Of a stretch of DNA of 64,000 nucleotides, positions 1-8,628 are shown in pieces. How positions within the stretch are numbered: position 1 is the stretch's first letter; every line of letters begins with the position of its first letter. The position numbers were made by a program, and so were the translations under genes. The DNA comes from Sulfurospirillum deleyianum DSM 6946 (GTDB taxonomy: Bacteria; Campylobacterota; Campylobacteria; Campylobacterales; Sulfurospirillaceae). The notes beneath the pieces are model-generated. The model worked only from the letters and a program-made list of their open reading frames with translations, made no database searches and was not told the DNA's origin. The DNA lies in contig NC_013512.1 of the NCBI RefSeq assembly GCF_000024885.1, positions 1,240,001 to 1,304,000 on the forward strand, given 5' to 3'.

Positions 1-506
1 GGTGTTATCTCGCCTCCTGTGGCAGAACTAAGAGAGCTTTGATCAAATTGTACATACGATTTTCCTCTAAATAAATCCGTAATGGTATGATTGGCTGTGG
101 GTGCGCTTTGAATGTACGTACTATCAATCACCGTTGTTGCCACCGTACTTTGTGGTGTGGAGGAGATACTAATGGGCTTTAAAAGTACCGCATCGCTATC
201 GTTAGTTTGAGTTGAAACCACCTGTGCTTTTGGCTGAATCATAATTGTTTCATTCTCAATCACAGCTTCTAAACCACTGCCTTCTAAAACCTTACGTAAA
301 GCTTCTTTGAGTGTCTCAACATTGGAAAAGGTAGGTGCTTTTTTACCTTTAAGTAACTTTCCATCAGCCATATAAGGCATCTTCGCTTGTGTTGCGATAC
401 TTTGAATCGCCTCTTCTAAACTTTGCGAATTTACACTAAAACTCTGTGCATACACACTTGAATATAACGCCAAACACAGCGCTATTTTTGAATACTTAAT
501 ACCCAT
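1..506 (-). CDS. TonB-dependent receptor, N-terminal part (FecA-like transducer), cut by window edge
   Basis: Reading down from an ATG at 506 gives a signal peptide (MGIKYSKIALCLALYSSVYA) and then a secretin/TonB short N-terminal (STN) domain of about 75 residues (SFSVNSQSLEEAIQSIATQA ...), a linker, and the start of the plug region (TTVIDSTYIQSAPTANHTIT). The STN domain is the periplasmic signalling domain of FecA/FpvA-type outer-membrane transducers. It fits the fecI- and fecR-like genes directly upstream on the same strand. The upstream ATG at 510 is out of frame and stops after four codons. The barrel lies outside the window, so the ligand (ferric siderophore, citrate or another metal complex) cannot be read. 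Confidence 0.85.
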   Translation of the reverse strand, partial: MGIKYSKIALCLALYSSVYAQSFSVNSQSLEEAIQSIATQAKMPYMADGKLLKGKKAPTFSNVETLKEALRKVLEGSGLEAVIENETIMIQPKAQVVSTQTNDSDAVLLKPISISSTPQSTVATTVIDSTYIQSAPTANHTITDLFRGKSYVQFDQSSLSSATGGEIT

Positions 507-540
507 CCATTTTCCCCCTTTTTACGCATAATAACAATAT

Positions 541-555
541 TGAGAACTATTCTCT
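541..555. promoter_or_regulatory. possible Fur-type operator upstream of the TonB receptor
   Basis: The 104-bp gap between the fecR-like gene and the receptor holds a dyad, GAGAA-cta-TTCTC (542-554), in an AT-rich setting. The shape resembles iron-box half-sites, and iron control would suit the neighbours. It is a weak match by eye only. Confidence 0.3.
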
Positions 556-609
556 AAATAATAAGACGTTTCGGTATGCAAAAAATGGATATAACGCAGA
601 AGAAAAAAT

Positions 610-1569
610 TTAATTATTTTTTCTCTGTTTTTTTTGAATATACAGTGTATCGCCTATTTTACGTACATTAAGAGTATAAATTTTGCTTAAAGCGTATAAA
701 AATTTATCAACTTCATCAATAGCAAAAGAGCCTGAAATACGCTGATTTTCCAGCTCAGGTTGAAGGGAAATATTAAGGTCATGATAGTAACTAAAGGCAT
801 CAATAGCACTATAAAGCGTCTCATTTTGAAATCGTAATACCCCCTCTTTCCATGAGGCAATCATCTCTGGAGCAACTTTTTGAAGCAAAATACGATCACT
901 CGTTGCTAAATAGGAGAGTTTTTCGCCTTTTGTAAGGGTTGCTAAAAGATGCTCTTCTCCTTTTTGAACGCTAACAATGCCCTCAAGAACACTGATATCA
1001 ACATGATCATCGTAATGCTCTACTTCAAAGCGTGTCCCTAAAACCTTAATGCTAATCCCACCTGTTTGCACCCAAAAGGGTTTGTCTGGATTTTTAGTCA
1101 CACTTAACAAAACTTTACCCTTTTCTAAGAGCACTTCTCGTTTGGAGGAACTACAGCGAATGGAGGCTTTGGTTTTAGCGTCTAAAAGAACCGTTGAATC
1201 ATCGGGAAGGATTATGTGTTGCCTCTCTTTTTGAGTCGAGTAGTGATGCGGTACAAAAAAAGCGAGATAGCGTTCATAACTAATGGCACAAAAGAAAATA
1301 AGTAACGATGCCGCCATTGCCAACACTCGCCTACGTTTAAAAATGCGCTCTCTTTTTATCTCAGCATGCACATGTTCAATCACCTCTGTTTGCTTGTTTT
1401 GAGGCAAAGCTCTGTAAAAAGAGGTGAGTTTTTTTACATCCTCAAATGCTTTTTCATGTAAAGGGCTCTGCTTTATCCAAAGCGCAAACGCCTCTTTTTG
1501 CTCTTGGGTAAAACCATCCTTCATACAGGTTAAAAAATAACTTGCTTCTTTATCTAGGGTAGGATTCAT
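610..1569 (-). CDS. FecR-family anti-sigma factor / sigma regulator
   Basis: A 319-aa protein with the FecR layout: an N-terminal cytoplasmic anti-sigma region (about 1-85, with the family's W near residue 31), a single membrane segment (about 83-100, VLAMAASLLIFFCAISY), and a periplasmic FecR domain (about 110-220: ILPDDSTVLLDAKTKA, VLLEKGKVLLSV, VLGTRFEVEH). The C-terminal part, FQNETLYSAIDAFSYYHDLN, resembles the region that contacts the receptor's STN domain. It starts 11 bp after the sigma gene with a good AAGGAAG ribosome site. By family knowledge it passes the receptor signal across the membrane to the sigma factor. Confidence 0.88.
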   Translation of the reverse strand: MNPTLDKEASYFLTCMKDGFTQEQKEAFALWIKQSPLHEKAFEDVKKLTSFYRALPQNKQTEVIEHVHAEIKRERIFKRRRVLAMAASLLIFFCAISYERYLAFFVPHHYSTQKERQHIILPDDSTVLLDAKTKASIRCSSSKREVLLEKGKVLLSVTKNPDKPFWVQTGGISIKVLGTRFEVEHYDDHVDISVLEGIVSVQKGEEHLLATLTKGEKLSYLATSDRILLQKVAPEMIASWKEGVLRFQNETLYSAIDAFSYYHDLNISLQPELENQRISGSFAIDEVDKFLYALSKIYTLNVRKIGDTLYIQKKQRKNN

Positions 1570-1580
1570 GCTTCACTTCC

Positions 1581-2048
1581 TTATTCATTGTGGATGTACT
1601 CGGTTAGTTTGGCTGTGGCGTTAATAATGTATTTTTGAACACTGTTAATGTTTAGATTCATCATGGAAGCAATCTCTTTTTTACTGTATCCTTCCATAAC
1701 ATGCAAAACAAACACATGCTTTAAATGTTTAGGTAGTGTATCAAGGGCTTTTAAAAGGAGTTCTTGTTTGTACTCTTCAAGGGCAATTTCTTGCGGTTCT
1801 TCCTTCTTTTGACAACAATAATCTTCCTCTTCATAAGCGATAAAAACTCTATTTTTATCTTTTCGTGAAAGGTCAATAGCAATATTTCGAGCGACTTTGT
1901 ATAAAAAAGCCCGCTCATTTTCAATGAACATCTCTTTGGATTTTTCAAGTGTTTTGCTATACGTCTCTTGCGTAATATCCATAGCAAGCTCTTTATCACC
2001 CACTAATTTTTGGACAAAAAAAACCAACTCTTTATAATACTTTAACAT
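1581..2048 (-). CDS. ECF sigma factor, FecI-like
   Basis: A 155-aa protein with sigma region 2 (about 10-75: LVFFVQKLVGDKELAMDITQ, FLYKVARNIAIDLSRK) and sigma region 4 (about 100-150: LDTLPKHLKHVFVLHVMEGY, then SKKEIASMMNLNINSVQKYI). Regions 1 and 3 are absent, as in the ECF group. It is the first gene of a sigma / FecR / TonB-receptor run on the minus strand, the usual cell-surface signalling arrangement for iron-complex uptake. The 163-bp gap to the divergent GGDEF-EAL gene must hold its promoter; I could not fix it. Confidence 0.88.
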   Translation of the reverse strand: MLKYYKELVFFVQKLVGDKELAMDITQETYSKTLEKSKEMFIENERAFLYKVARNIAIDLSRKDKNRVFIAYEEEDYCCQKKEEPQEIALEEYKQELLLKALDTLPKHLKHVFVLHVMEGYSKKEIASMMNLNINSVQKYIINATAKLTEYIHNE

Positions 2049-2211
2049 ACTGAACTCTTATTTTTATCTCTTAGGCTACGTTTAAAACCGTGATTATAGT
2101 CCCTTCTTCTTAAGAATTTATAATATCGGTTATCAAAATTACTAAAAAGTGAAGTATTGGCTGACGATTTTTATGTTAAGATTATTAAAGAAGAATTTTT
2201 AAGGAGAGTGT

Positions 2212-4479
2212 ATGGCGCTAATTCAAAAGAATATTTGGATGCTTTTTTACATTCTTCTTATCGGTGGGTGTTTATTTTTAGGCATTGTCTCTTATCATAA
2301 GTGGCAAAATCTTAATGAACAGTACGCCACGGATCAAACCAATTTGGTCAAACTTGTGGGCAATGCTACACACTCACTGCTTCTCTCTCAGGAGATGATT
2401 CTTGATGTTTTGGGTAAACGCGTCTTAGAAGAAAAAGAGCCTCGCATTTTGGATGAACTTTTACGCATCAACCCCTCAGTCGTTGCTTTTGGTTTTGTGG
2501 ATGTTGAGGGAAATTATCTGCATGTCAATAGCGCATTTGATAAAGCAAAACTCCCCAATTTACGCCAAAATCCCATCACTAAAGACTCTTTTGAATACAC
2601 GCTCACTCAAAAACAGATGGTCTTAGGCACTACCTATTTTATCGCTGCTAGTGGGCGCTGGGGTATTCCTCTTCGTAAAAGTATTTACAGCGATGAAGGT
2701 GAACTTTTAGGCGTCATGACCGCTGGTCTTGGCATCGAAGGAGCCTTTAAACTTTACACCGAAAACCTCTCTTTGGGCGATTACAATAAAGTGACACTGA
2801 TTCGAGATCGGGACAAATTTGTTCAGTTTCAATCCTCCAATCACGAAATTCCCAAAGAACTCTACACCAAAGCGCTTCCTGAGCACTTTGTGCAAGGCAT
2901 TTTTAACGCTATTACGCAAAAATACGCTATTGCCGAAGAGACGCTTAAAACCAACACCCGTACGTATACTGCCACCGCATACGATGCGCAAGGGCATTCC
3001 ATCCAAATAGCCCTCAAATACGAGCCTCGCTATGCGTTATGGATTCTCTCAGAGATTGAGAGTGCGCACATTATCACAGAGTTTATTCACAACGTTTTGT
3101 TTTATCTTTTCATTTTTGTAGGCATCTATATTCTGCTGTTTTTCTTATTTAGAATGATTGCCCATGCAGAAGAAAAACGACGAGCGGATTTGATTTTTCA
3201 AGCGACCCACGATTCACTAACCAAACTGCCCAATCGAGCCTATTTTCAACAATGCATGAACGATTGGATTTATGAGAATGCCCCGCCTTTTAGCCTTTTG
3301 TATATTGACTTAGACCATTTTAAAAATGTCAATGACAGTTTTGGTCACCACTTTGGCGATTTAATTCTCATTGAATTCTCCAAACGCTTATTACATGTAA
3401 AAGCAACTCAGAGTATTGCCATTCGTCAAGGAGGCGATGAGTTTATTCTCTTAAGTTACCTCGTTGATGAGCAAGAACTCTTAGCACAAGCTGAAAAAAT
3501 CATGCAAGAAGTCTCCAAACCCTATGTCATTGGGCAGTTTAATTTTGCTATTGGAGCGAGCATTGGCATTGCCAAATATCCTGAGCATGGGCACACTCTG
3601 GATATGCTTTTGCGTGCTTCCGATATTGCGATGTATGAAGCCAAAAAACATAAAAACAGTGTGCGCCTTTTTGCCCCTTCCATGCAAGAAGGCTATCTCA
3701 ACCGTGTCACCCTAGAGCAAAATTTACGTCAAGCCTTAGGAAAAAATGAACTCTATATGGTCTATCAGCCACAGATGACACATGAGGGAGTGATGTATGG
3801 CGTTGAGGCGTTGGTCAGGTGGAACAGCAAGGAGTTGGGCATTGTTCCACCTGATAAATTTATTCCTGTCGCTGAAGCATCAGGTCTCATGCCAAAACTG
3901 GGCGATTTTATTATGAAGCGAACGTTAGAGGAGATGAAAAGCTTTCAAGAAGAGATGGGCTTTAGCTTTCAAGTTTCGCTGAATATTTCTATTAAACAAT
4001 TTATGGAAGCCAATTTCTTAGAACATCTCACGCACGAAATTGAGACGATTAAACTTACCAACATTGTTTTATGCCTTGAAATTACAGAGAGCTTATTTAT
4101 TGAAGATATCGAATACCTCTTACCGCTTTTGCAAAAAATTCGTTCTATGGGGCTTTCTATCTCTATGGATGACTTTGGTACAGGATATTCTTCTTTGAGT
4201 ATTTTACGAAAACTCCCCATAGATGAACTTAAAATCGATAAAAGCTTTGTGGATACACTCATTGAAGATATCACCGCTGAGAAGATGGTTCAAAACATCA
4301 TTAGCATCGGTAAAAATTTAGAGTTAGCTATCCTTGCAGAAGGGGTGGAAACCAAAGAGCAAGAGGTTAAACTCAAAAGACTAGGATGCGACAGATTTCA
4401 AGGCTATTTGTACGCAAAACCCCTCAATTACGAAGATTTAAAACTCTTTGTCAAAGCGCAAAAAACAGTTTACATGTAA
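2212..4479 (+). CDS. membrane GGDEF-EAL c-di-GMP turnover protein
   Basis: A 755-aa protein: a membrane segment (about 9-27), a periplasmic sensing region to about 285, a second membrane segment (about 289-312, VLFYLFIFVGIYILLFFLF), then GGDEF and EAL domains. The GGDEF motif is intact at 407-411 (RQGGDEF). The EAL motif is intact at 532-534, with the later catalytic signatures NIS, EITES, DDFGTGYSS, KIDKSF and QGYLYAKPL all present. By sequence both cyclase and phosphodiesterase halves could be active. It has a good ribosome site (AAGGAGAG). Net activity and signal are unknown. The gene ends inside a TTTACATGTAAA palindrome that supplies its TAA stop. Confidence 0.93.
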   Translation: MALIQKNIWMLFYILLIGGCLFLGIVSYHKWQNLNEQYATDQTNLVKLVGNATHSLLLSQEMILDVLGKRVLEEKEPRILDELLRINPSVVAFGFVDVEGNYLHVNSAFDKAKLPNLRQNPITKDSFEYTLTQKQMVLGTTYFIAASGRWGIPLRKSIYSDEGELLGVMTAGLGIEGAFKLYTENLSLGDYNKVTLIRDRDKFVQFQSSNHEIPKELYTKALPEHFVQGIFNAITQKYAIAEETLKTNTRTYTATAYDAQGHSIQIALKYEPRYALWILSEIESAHIITEFIHNVLFYLFIFVGIYILLFFLFRMIAHAEEKRRADLIFQATHDSLTKLPNRAYFQQCMNDWIYENAPPFSLLYIDLDHFKNVNDSFGHHFGDLILIEFSKRLLHVKATQSIAIRQGGDEFILLSYLVDEQELLAQAEKIMQEVSKPYVIGQFNFAIGASIGIAKYPEHGHTLDMLLRASDIAMYEAKKHKNSVRLFAPSMQEGYLNRVTLEQNLRQALGKNELYMVYQPQMTHEGVMYGVEALVRWNSKELGIVPPDKFIPVAEASGLMPKLGDFIMKRTLEEMKSFQEEMGFSFQVSLNISIKQFMEANFLEHLTHEIETIKLTNIVLCLEITESLFIEDIEYLLPLLQKIRSMGLSISMDDFGTGYSSLSILRKLPIDELKIDKSFVDTLIEDITAEKMVQNIISIGKNLELAILAEGVETKEQEVKLKRLGCDRFQGYLYAKPLNYEDLKLFVKAQKTVYM

Positions 4480-4483
4480 AGAA

Positions 4484-4509
4484 TTTAGTCTTCTAATTGG
4501 CAGACTAAA
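4484..4509 (+). terminator. hairpin after the GGDEF-EAL gene
   Basis: TTTAGTCT (4484-4491) pairs with AGACTAAA (4502-4509) around a 10-nt loop. It lies just past the stop codon and between two TACATGTA copies (4471 and 4526). A T-rich run follows at about 4537. It is a plausible terminator, although the T-run is not directly against the stem. Confidence 0.45.
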
Positions 4510-4642
4510 CAATTCATGGTAACTTTACATGTAAATACTTTTTTTCTCTTTTGAATACACTTTCATCACAGACTTACAATTCCGTAGAAAATTTAAACTC
4601 AGATACGATAAACTCTAAAAAAGTATTACAAGGAGTGCCTTT

Positions 4643-5128
4643 ATGATTTCCCTTGAAGCTATTGGAGTGATTCACACGCCTTATAGCACCAATGCCCCTT
4701 ATCAGCCTGTGCACAACGATACAGGTGAGTTTTACATTGAGCTTGATGAAAGATACGAAGAGGGTCTTAAAGAGTTACTACGTTTTAAATACATCTATGT
4801 CATTTTTTATATTGACAAGCTCCAAGAGAAGCCTAAAATGCGTTTTACCCCACCGTGGTTAGCCAACAAAGAGTTAGGACTTTTCGCCACACGAACACCC
4901 TGCCGCCCCAATCCCATTGGGTTAAGCATTGTCAAACTTATCAATGTCATTGATAACAGACTCTACGTCTCAGGACTGGATGTTTTTGATAGCACACCGC
5001 TTTTGGACATTAAACCTTATATCAAAGAACTTGACGATAAAAGTGATGCCAATTATGGTTGGCTCAATGACCTGGACAATCGGGAGCATTTTATGTTGCA
5101 CATCAAAGGGATTCCACACGATTATTAG
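4643..5128 (+). CDS. trmO: TrmO-family (UPF0066/YaeB) tRNA methyltransferase
   Basis: A 161-aa protein matching the TsaA/TrmO beta-barrel family. It opens with IGVIHTPYS and carries the family signature FATRTPCRPNPIGLS at about 92-106, followed by VSGLDVFDSTPLLDIKPYI. In E. coli TrmO uses S-adenosylmethionine to methylate N6-threonylcarbamoyladenosine at tRNA position 37. This copy is shorter than the E. coli protein (about 235 aa) because it lacks the C-terminal extension, as in many bacterial and archaeal members, so the exact substrate is inferred. The ribosome site AAGGAG lies well placed before the ATG. The gene appears to be transcribed alone. Confidence 0.8.
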   Translation: MISLEAIGVIHTPYSTNAPYQPVHNDTGEFYIELDERYEEGLKELLRFKYIYVIFYIDKLQEKPKMRFTPPWLANKELGLFATRTPCRPNPIGLSIVKLINVIDNRLYVSGLDVFDSTPLLDIKPYIKELDDKSDANYGWLNDLDNREHFMLHIKGIPHDY

Positions 5129-5210
5129 ACGATAATCCAATAAATTCTTAGATTTTATTTTCACTTTTTATGGTAGTATGTTCCACAAATACCCCCTTTA
5201 AGGAGATAGA

Positions 5211-5729
5211 ATGAAACGTGATAAAAGTATAGAATTACTCAACCGTGCGATTGGAGATGAACTCTCAGCAGTCCATCAGTACATGTTCTTTCACTTCCAT
5301 TGTGATGACCAAGGATACGACCTTCTCTCCAGCCTCTTTAAGCGTATCGCCATTATGGAAATGTTGCACATTGAACGCTTAGCCGATAGGGTTTTGTTTT
5401 TAAAAGGTACCATTGAGATGAAAGCCGCTGAAGAGGTGAAACAGATTATTACCGTTAAAGAGATGATTGAGTTTGCACGCCAAAGCGAAGAAGATGCTAT
5501 TGTGATGTACAACAACTTTGCCCTTGAGTGTGGCAATCATGCCGATAGCGTCTCTAAAAAACTCTTTGAAGAACTGGTCTTAGAAGAAGAAGGACACTAC
5601 GCAGAATTTGACGATGAAATGGAAAATATGCTTAAATTTGGTGAACAATACTTAGTGCTTCAATCGATGGAGCGCAGTAAGAAAAAAGCCACGATGGCAG
5701 CAACAATGCCAGCAGGTGAACCTGCCTGA
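5211..5729 (+). CDS. bfr: bacterioferritin-like diiron protein
   Basis: A 172-aa four-helix ferritin-like protein. The ferroxidase ligands expected for bacterioferritin are visible one residue earlier than in E. coli Bfr: E17, E50 and H53, then two further ligand pairs in the SEEDAIVMYNNFA and LEEEGHYAEFDDE segments. M51, the position of the heme-binding methionine (E. coli M52), is present, which favours bacterioferritin over plain ferritin. It would store iron in the cytoplasm and limit Fenton chemistry. The Ala/Met/Pro-rich tail (about 158-172) is unusual. The ribosome site AAGGAGA is strong. Confidence 0.8.
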   Translation: MKRDKSIELLNRAIGDELSAVHQYMFFHFHCDDQGYDLLSSLFKRIAIMEMLHIERLADRVLFLKGTIEMKAAEEVKQIITVKEMIEFARQSEEDAIVMYNNFALECGNHADSVSKKLFEELVLEEEGHYAEFDDEMENMLKFGEQYLVLQSMERSKKKATMAATMPAGEPA

Positions 5730-5734
5730 GTTTC

Positions 5735-5765
5735 TTACATGTAAGGATTTTTTCCTTACATGTAA
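5735..5765. terminator. bidirectional hairpin built from two TACATGTA palindromes
   Basis: TTACATGTAAGGA (5735-5747) and TCCTTACATGTAA (5753-5765) form a perfect 13-bp inverted repeat with a TTTTT loop. It lies between the convergent bfr-like and homocysteine methyltransferase genes, where a two-way terminator is expected. Confidence 0.6.
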
Positions 5766-5771
5766 ACCCTT

Positions 5772-6707
5772 TTAACCTCGTACCCACTTCGCAATCTGAG
5801 CGATATCTTCAGGCGTGGTTTGACAACATCCCCCAATTAACCTTGCCCCTTTTTGATACCACCCGTACGCCATTTTTCCATACGAAGCATTTTTAGAAAG
5901 ACCATTCCATGTTTTGGTAAGCGCATTATACGTAGCTCCACCGTTTGGGTAGACAATAATGAGCTTTGAAGAGACCGCTTTGATTTCGCCAATGAGTGAT
6001 TCGATAAACTCGGGCGCCGTGCAGTTAATGCCAATAGCCACAATGTTTTTTTGATTCTCCAGAAACTGCGCACATTCACGCACACTCTCACCACTGTTAA
6101 TGTGTTCGCCATCTTTGGCACTAAAACTCATCCATGCGCTCACATCAGGATAGTCCTCTAAAAGCGTACACAAGGCTTTCGCCTCCTTCAGACACGGAAT
6201 GGTCTCACACGCCAGCAAATCGGGTTTGGCTTCGATGAGCGTTAAAAGTCGTTTGGCATGAAAAGCTTGAAGGGCTTCAACATCCAGCGCATAATCACCA
6301 CGAAACTCCGAACCATCGGCTAAATACGCCCCATAAGGCCCAACGGAAGCTGCGACCAACGGTTTTAATCGCTTCGTGCGGTTTGTCTCATCCGCCCAAA
6401 AATCATCTCGTACTTTTTTGGCAATCTGCACCGAAGAGGCGATGAGCGCTTTGGCTTCCTCTTCACTCATCCCTCGTTTCATAAACCCCTCAAAACTGGC
6501 TTGATAACTCGCCGTCGTAATACAATCACTCCCCGCTCTTAAATAATCCAAATGCACCTCAGCAATGGCTTCAGGCTTTTCCATGAGAAACTTCGCTGAC
6601 CAGAGTGAATCGTTAATGTCATAGCCCTTGCGCTCAAGTTCCGTACCAAACGCACCATCTAAAATAAACACGAATTGATTTTCTAAAAAAGGAGTTAGGG
6701 GATTCAT
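5772..6707 (-). CDS. mmuM: homocysteine S-methyltransferase
   Basis: A 311-aa protein of the Pfam S-methyl_trans family. The N-terminal motif FILDGAFGTELERKGYD and the three zinc-binding cysteines are visible: one in VAIGINCTAPE and two in IGGCCQTTPEDI near the C-terminus. Such enzymes transfer a methyl group from S-methylmethionine or S-adenosylmethionine to homocysteine, giving methionine. The start at 6707 (MNPLTPFLEN) is preferred over the upstream ATG at 6740 because GAGGAAAA lies eight bases before it. Length fits the family (about 310). No linked transporter gene is seen, so the methyl donor is not settled. Confidence 0.85.
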   Translation of the reverse strand: MNPLTPFLENQFVFILDGAFGTELERKGYDINDSLWSAKFLMEKPEAIAEVHLDYLRAGSDCITTASYQASFEGFMKRGMSEEEAKALIASSVQIAKKVRDDFWADETNRTKRLKPLVAASVGPYGAYLADGSEFRGDYALDVEALQAFHAKRLLTLIEAKPDLLACETIPCLKEAKALCTLLEDYPDVSAWMSFSAKDGEHINSGESVRECAQFLENQKNIVAIGINCTAPEFIESLIGEIKAVSSKLIIVYPNGGATYNALTKTWNGLSKNASYGKMAYGWYQKGARLIGGCCQTTPEDIAQIAKWVRG

Positions 6708-6891
6708 ACGTTTTTCCTCAAAAATTTTACGGTATATCATAGCTAAGTTTTAGTTTACATGTAAACGATTTGATAGATCATTATTATGAATTATCATTGT
6801 GGTATTTCTTAATTTTCTCAATCAAAACAGTTTACATTTCTATATATGTTATACTATATATCTTCAAATTCAAATACTAAAAAGGTATTTC

Positions 6892-8595
6892 ATGAACAAA
6901 GAATTATTTATTACTGGTTATCTTGATAGAATAAAAAATAAGTTTAATCTTTCTGATGATTTAGCGTTTGAAATACTCTGTATATCTGCCTTTTTAGATC
7001 AAAGCTTTGATGAAGTCATGCAAAATATTAGCACTATAGAAAATGGAACAGGAAGCCATGATGGTGGTATAGATGGTATTTATATTGATGAAGACGAGAA
7101 TGAATGCACCATGCACATCTTTCAAATAAAACATGGCAAAGGTCTTGGTGATACTGTTTTATCTAAATTTATTAATGATTACAGAAATATTTTTGTCTAC
7201 GATAATAGTACAAATTTACCATTAAATACAAAAGTAAACACAGGTCTTGTTAAATATAAAGATATTGTTTCTTCTGGAAAAATAGTAGATACAAAACTCT
7301 ATTTTATTTTCGCTGGAGAAAAAGATAAGCAATATGACGACCTAATCAAAAGACACCTTGATGAAAATGAAAATTTAAAGATATATGATATTAACGACCT
7401 TTACAACAAAATAGACAATTTAATATCTGAGAACAAAAAGCGAAAAGATGTTAAATTTAGTTTTATGGCAGAAAAATCAAATATTTCACTCAAACATGAC
7501 CCTCAAGCCATCATATCATTTCAAATCCAAAATATTAAAGCCATAAATTTTAGACTTAAAGCTTTAGAATTGTGTAAATTATTAGATGAAGAAAAAAGCA
7601 TTAATAAACGAATAGATACAGCATTTAGTGATAACATTCGAGGGTTTTTACGATACAACAAAACCAATAAAAATATAAAAGAGACCATAGAAAGTGATTT
7701 TGCAGAGTACTTCCCTTTTCTAAATAATGGCATCACCATCATATCAGAACAAATCAAAATTCCAAGAGAAATGCAAGCTGGATATTATCCGATTGAAACC
7801 AAAAATCCAGTCATCGTCAATGGTTTACAAACTACCAATGTCATTTATGATATTTACCAACAAGATCGAACGAAGCTAGATGGAATTTATGTCCTTATCC
7901 GACTCTATGAGACTAACGAGCAAGATGTAATTGATAAAATAACAGACGCTACCAATACCCAGTCTCCCATAAATTTTAGAGACAAAATTAGTAATAGGAA
8001 TTTTAATACATACACTAAAACACTTTTTGAATTAAATCACGTGGGTTATCTTGCTAAAAGAGGTGATACATTTGAAAATCATTTTAGTAAAAATCTCAAT
8101 GAATCAATTCATAGCGACATGGTTCTCAAATTTTGGTATGCAACGTTTTATGAAATGCCAGAAGTTGCGAAAAATTCTAAATCCAAAATACTTGAAGAAG
8201 TTTATGATTCAACCGTTGATAAAAGCCATAAACTTTATAAACTATTCAATGGAGAAAAAGATTCTCCTATTTATCAACAACTTTTAGAAGCCTATAAAAT
8301 CTATAAATTTGTCGTAAATAAGCGAAATGAAAAAACACCAGAAAGCGACTTTATCAACTATGCTGATGAACTTATCTCATACGGTTTGTATAAACTCGAA
8401 GGGGAACTAGAAAAGAACTATGAAAAAGTGTGTAAGACTATAAAAGAAATCACTGAAGAAGAAAAAAAGTTTTTAGAAGAAAAATCACTAACTTATTCAC
8501 ATAATGGTTACTTTAAGTCTTCGAAATCAAGATATGATTTAAACAAAAAACTCAATTTAGCAGAAAACGCCCTTTCAATTTTCCCGCAAAATTAG
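6892..8595 (+). CDS. AIPR-family abortive-infection protein
   Basis: A 567-aa protein resembling the AIPR family (Pfam abortive infection phage resistance). The N-terminal 120 residues look like a PD-(D/E)xK nuclease-type fold: DGGIDGIYID at 57-66 and FQIKH at 77-81 give the D...QxK pattern. The central region carries family signatures LNNGITIIS, NPVIVNGLQTTNVIYDIY and ITDATNTQSPI. The start at 6892 is chosen because AAAAGG precedes it and a TATACT-like -10 lies about 40 bp upstream; the earlier in-frame GTG at 6799 falls before that promoter. The gene is more AT-rich than its neighbours and stands alone between core genes, consistent with acquisition as a defence gene. Phage defence is inferred. 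Confidence 0.75.
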   Translation: MNKELFITGYLDRIKNKFNLSDDLAFEILCISAFLDQSFDEVMQNISTIENGTGSHDGGIDGIYIDEDENECTMHIFQIKHGKGLGDTVLSKFINDYRNIFVYDNSTNLPLNTKVNTGLVKYKDIVSSGKIVDTKLYFIFAGEKDKQYDDLIKRHLDENENLKIYDINDLYNKIDNLISENKKRKDVKFSFMAEKSNISLKHDPQAIISFQIQNIKAINFRLKALELCKLLDEEKSINKRIDTAFSDNIRGFLRYNKTNKNIKETIESDFAEYFPFLNNGITIISEQIKIPREMQAGYYPIETKNPVIVNGLQTTNVIYDIYQQDRTKLDGIYVLIRLYETNEQDVIDKITDATNTQSPINFRDKISNRNFNTYTKTLFELNHVGYLAKRGDTFENHFSKNLNESIHSDMVLKFWYATFYEMPEVAKNSKSKILEEVYDSTVDKSHKLYKLFNGEKDSPIYQQLLEAYKIYKFVVNKRNEKTPESDFINYADELISYGLYKLEGELEKNYEKVCKTIKEITEEEKKFLEEKSLTYSHNGYFKSSKSRYDLNKKLNLAENALSIFPQN

Positions 8596-8628
8596 GGAAC
8601 GCTCTCAGGGTGTTAGAAACTCTATGTG

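Noticed and set aside
4471-4533. The two TACATGTA copies flanking a hairpin as ends of a tiny insertion
   Set aside because: The motif is itself palindromic and scattered everywhere, so a pair 55 bp apart is not evidence of a duplicated target.
5772-6740. SAM, cobalamin or molybdenum-cofactor riboswitches near mmuM or moeA
   Set aside because: The upstream gaps are too short or show no recognisable conserved riboswitch core.
6799-6891. Longer AIPR protein from the GTG at 6799
   Set aside because: The extension crosses the likely promoter and is hydrophobic and unlike the family N-terminus; the ATG at 6892 has a ribosome site.
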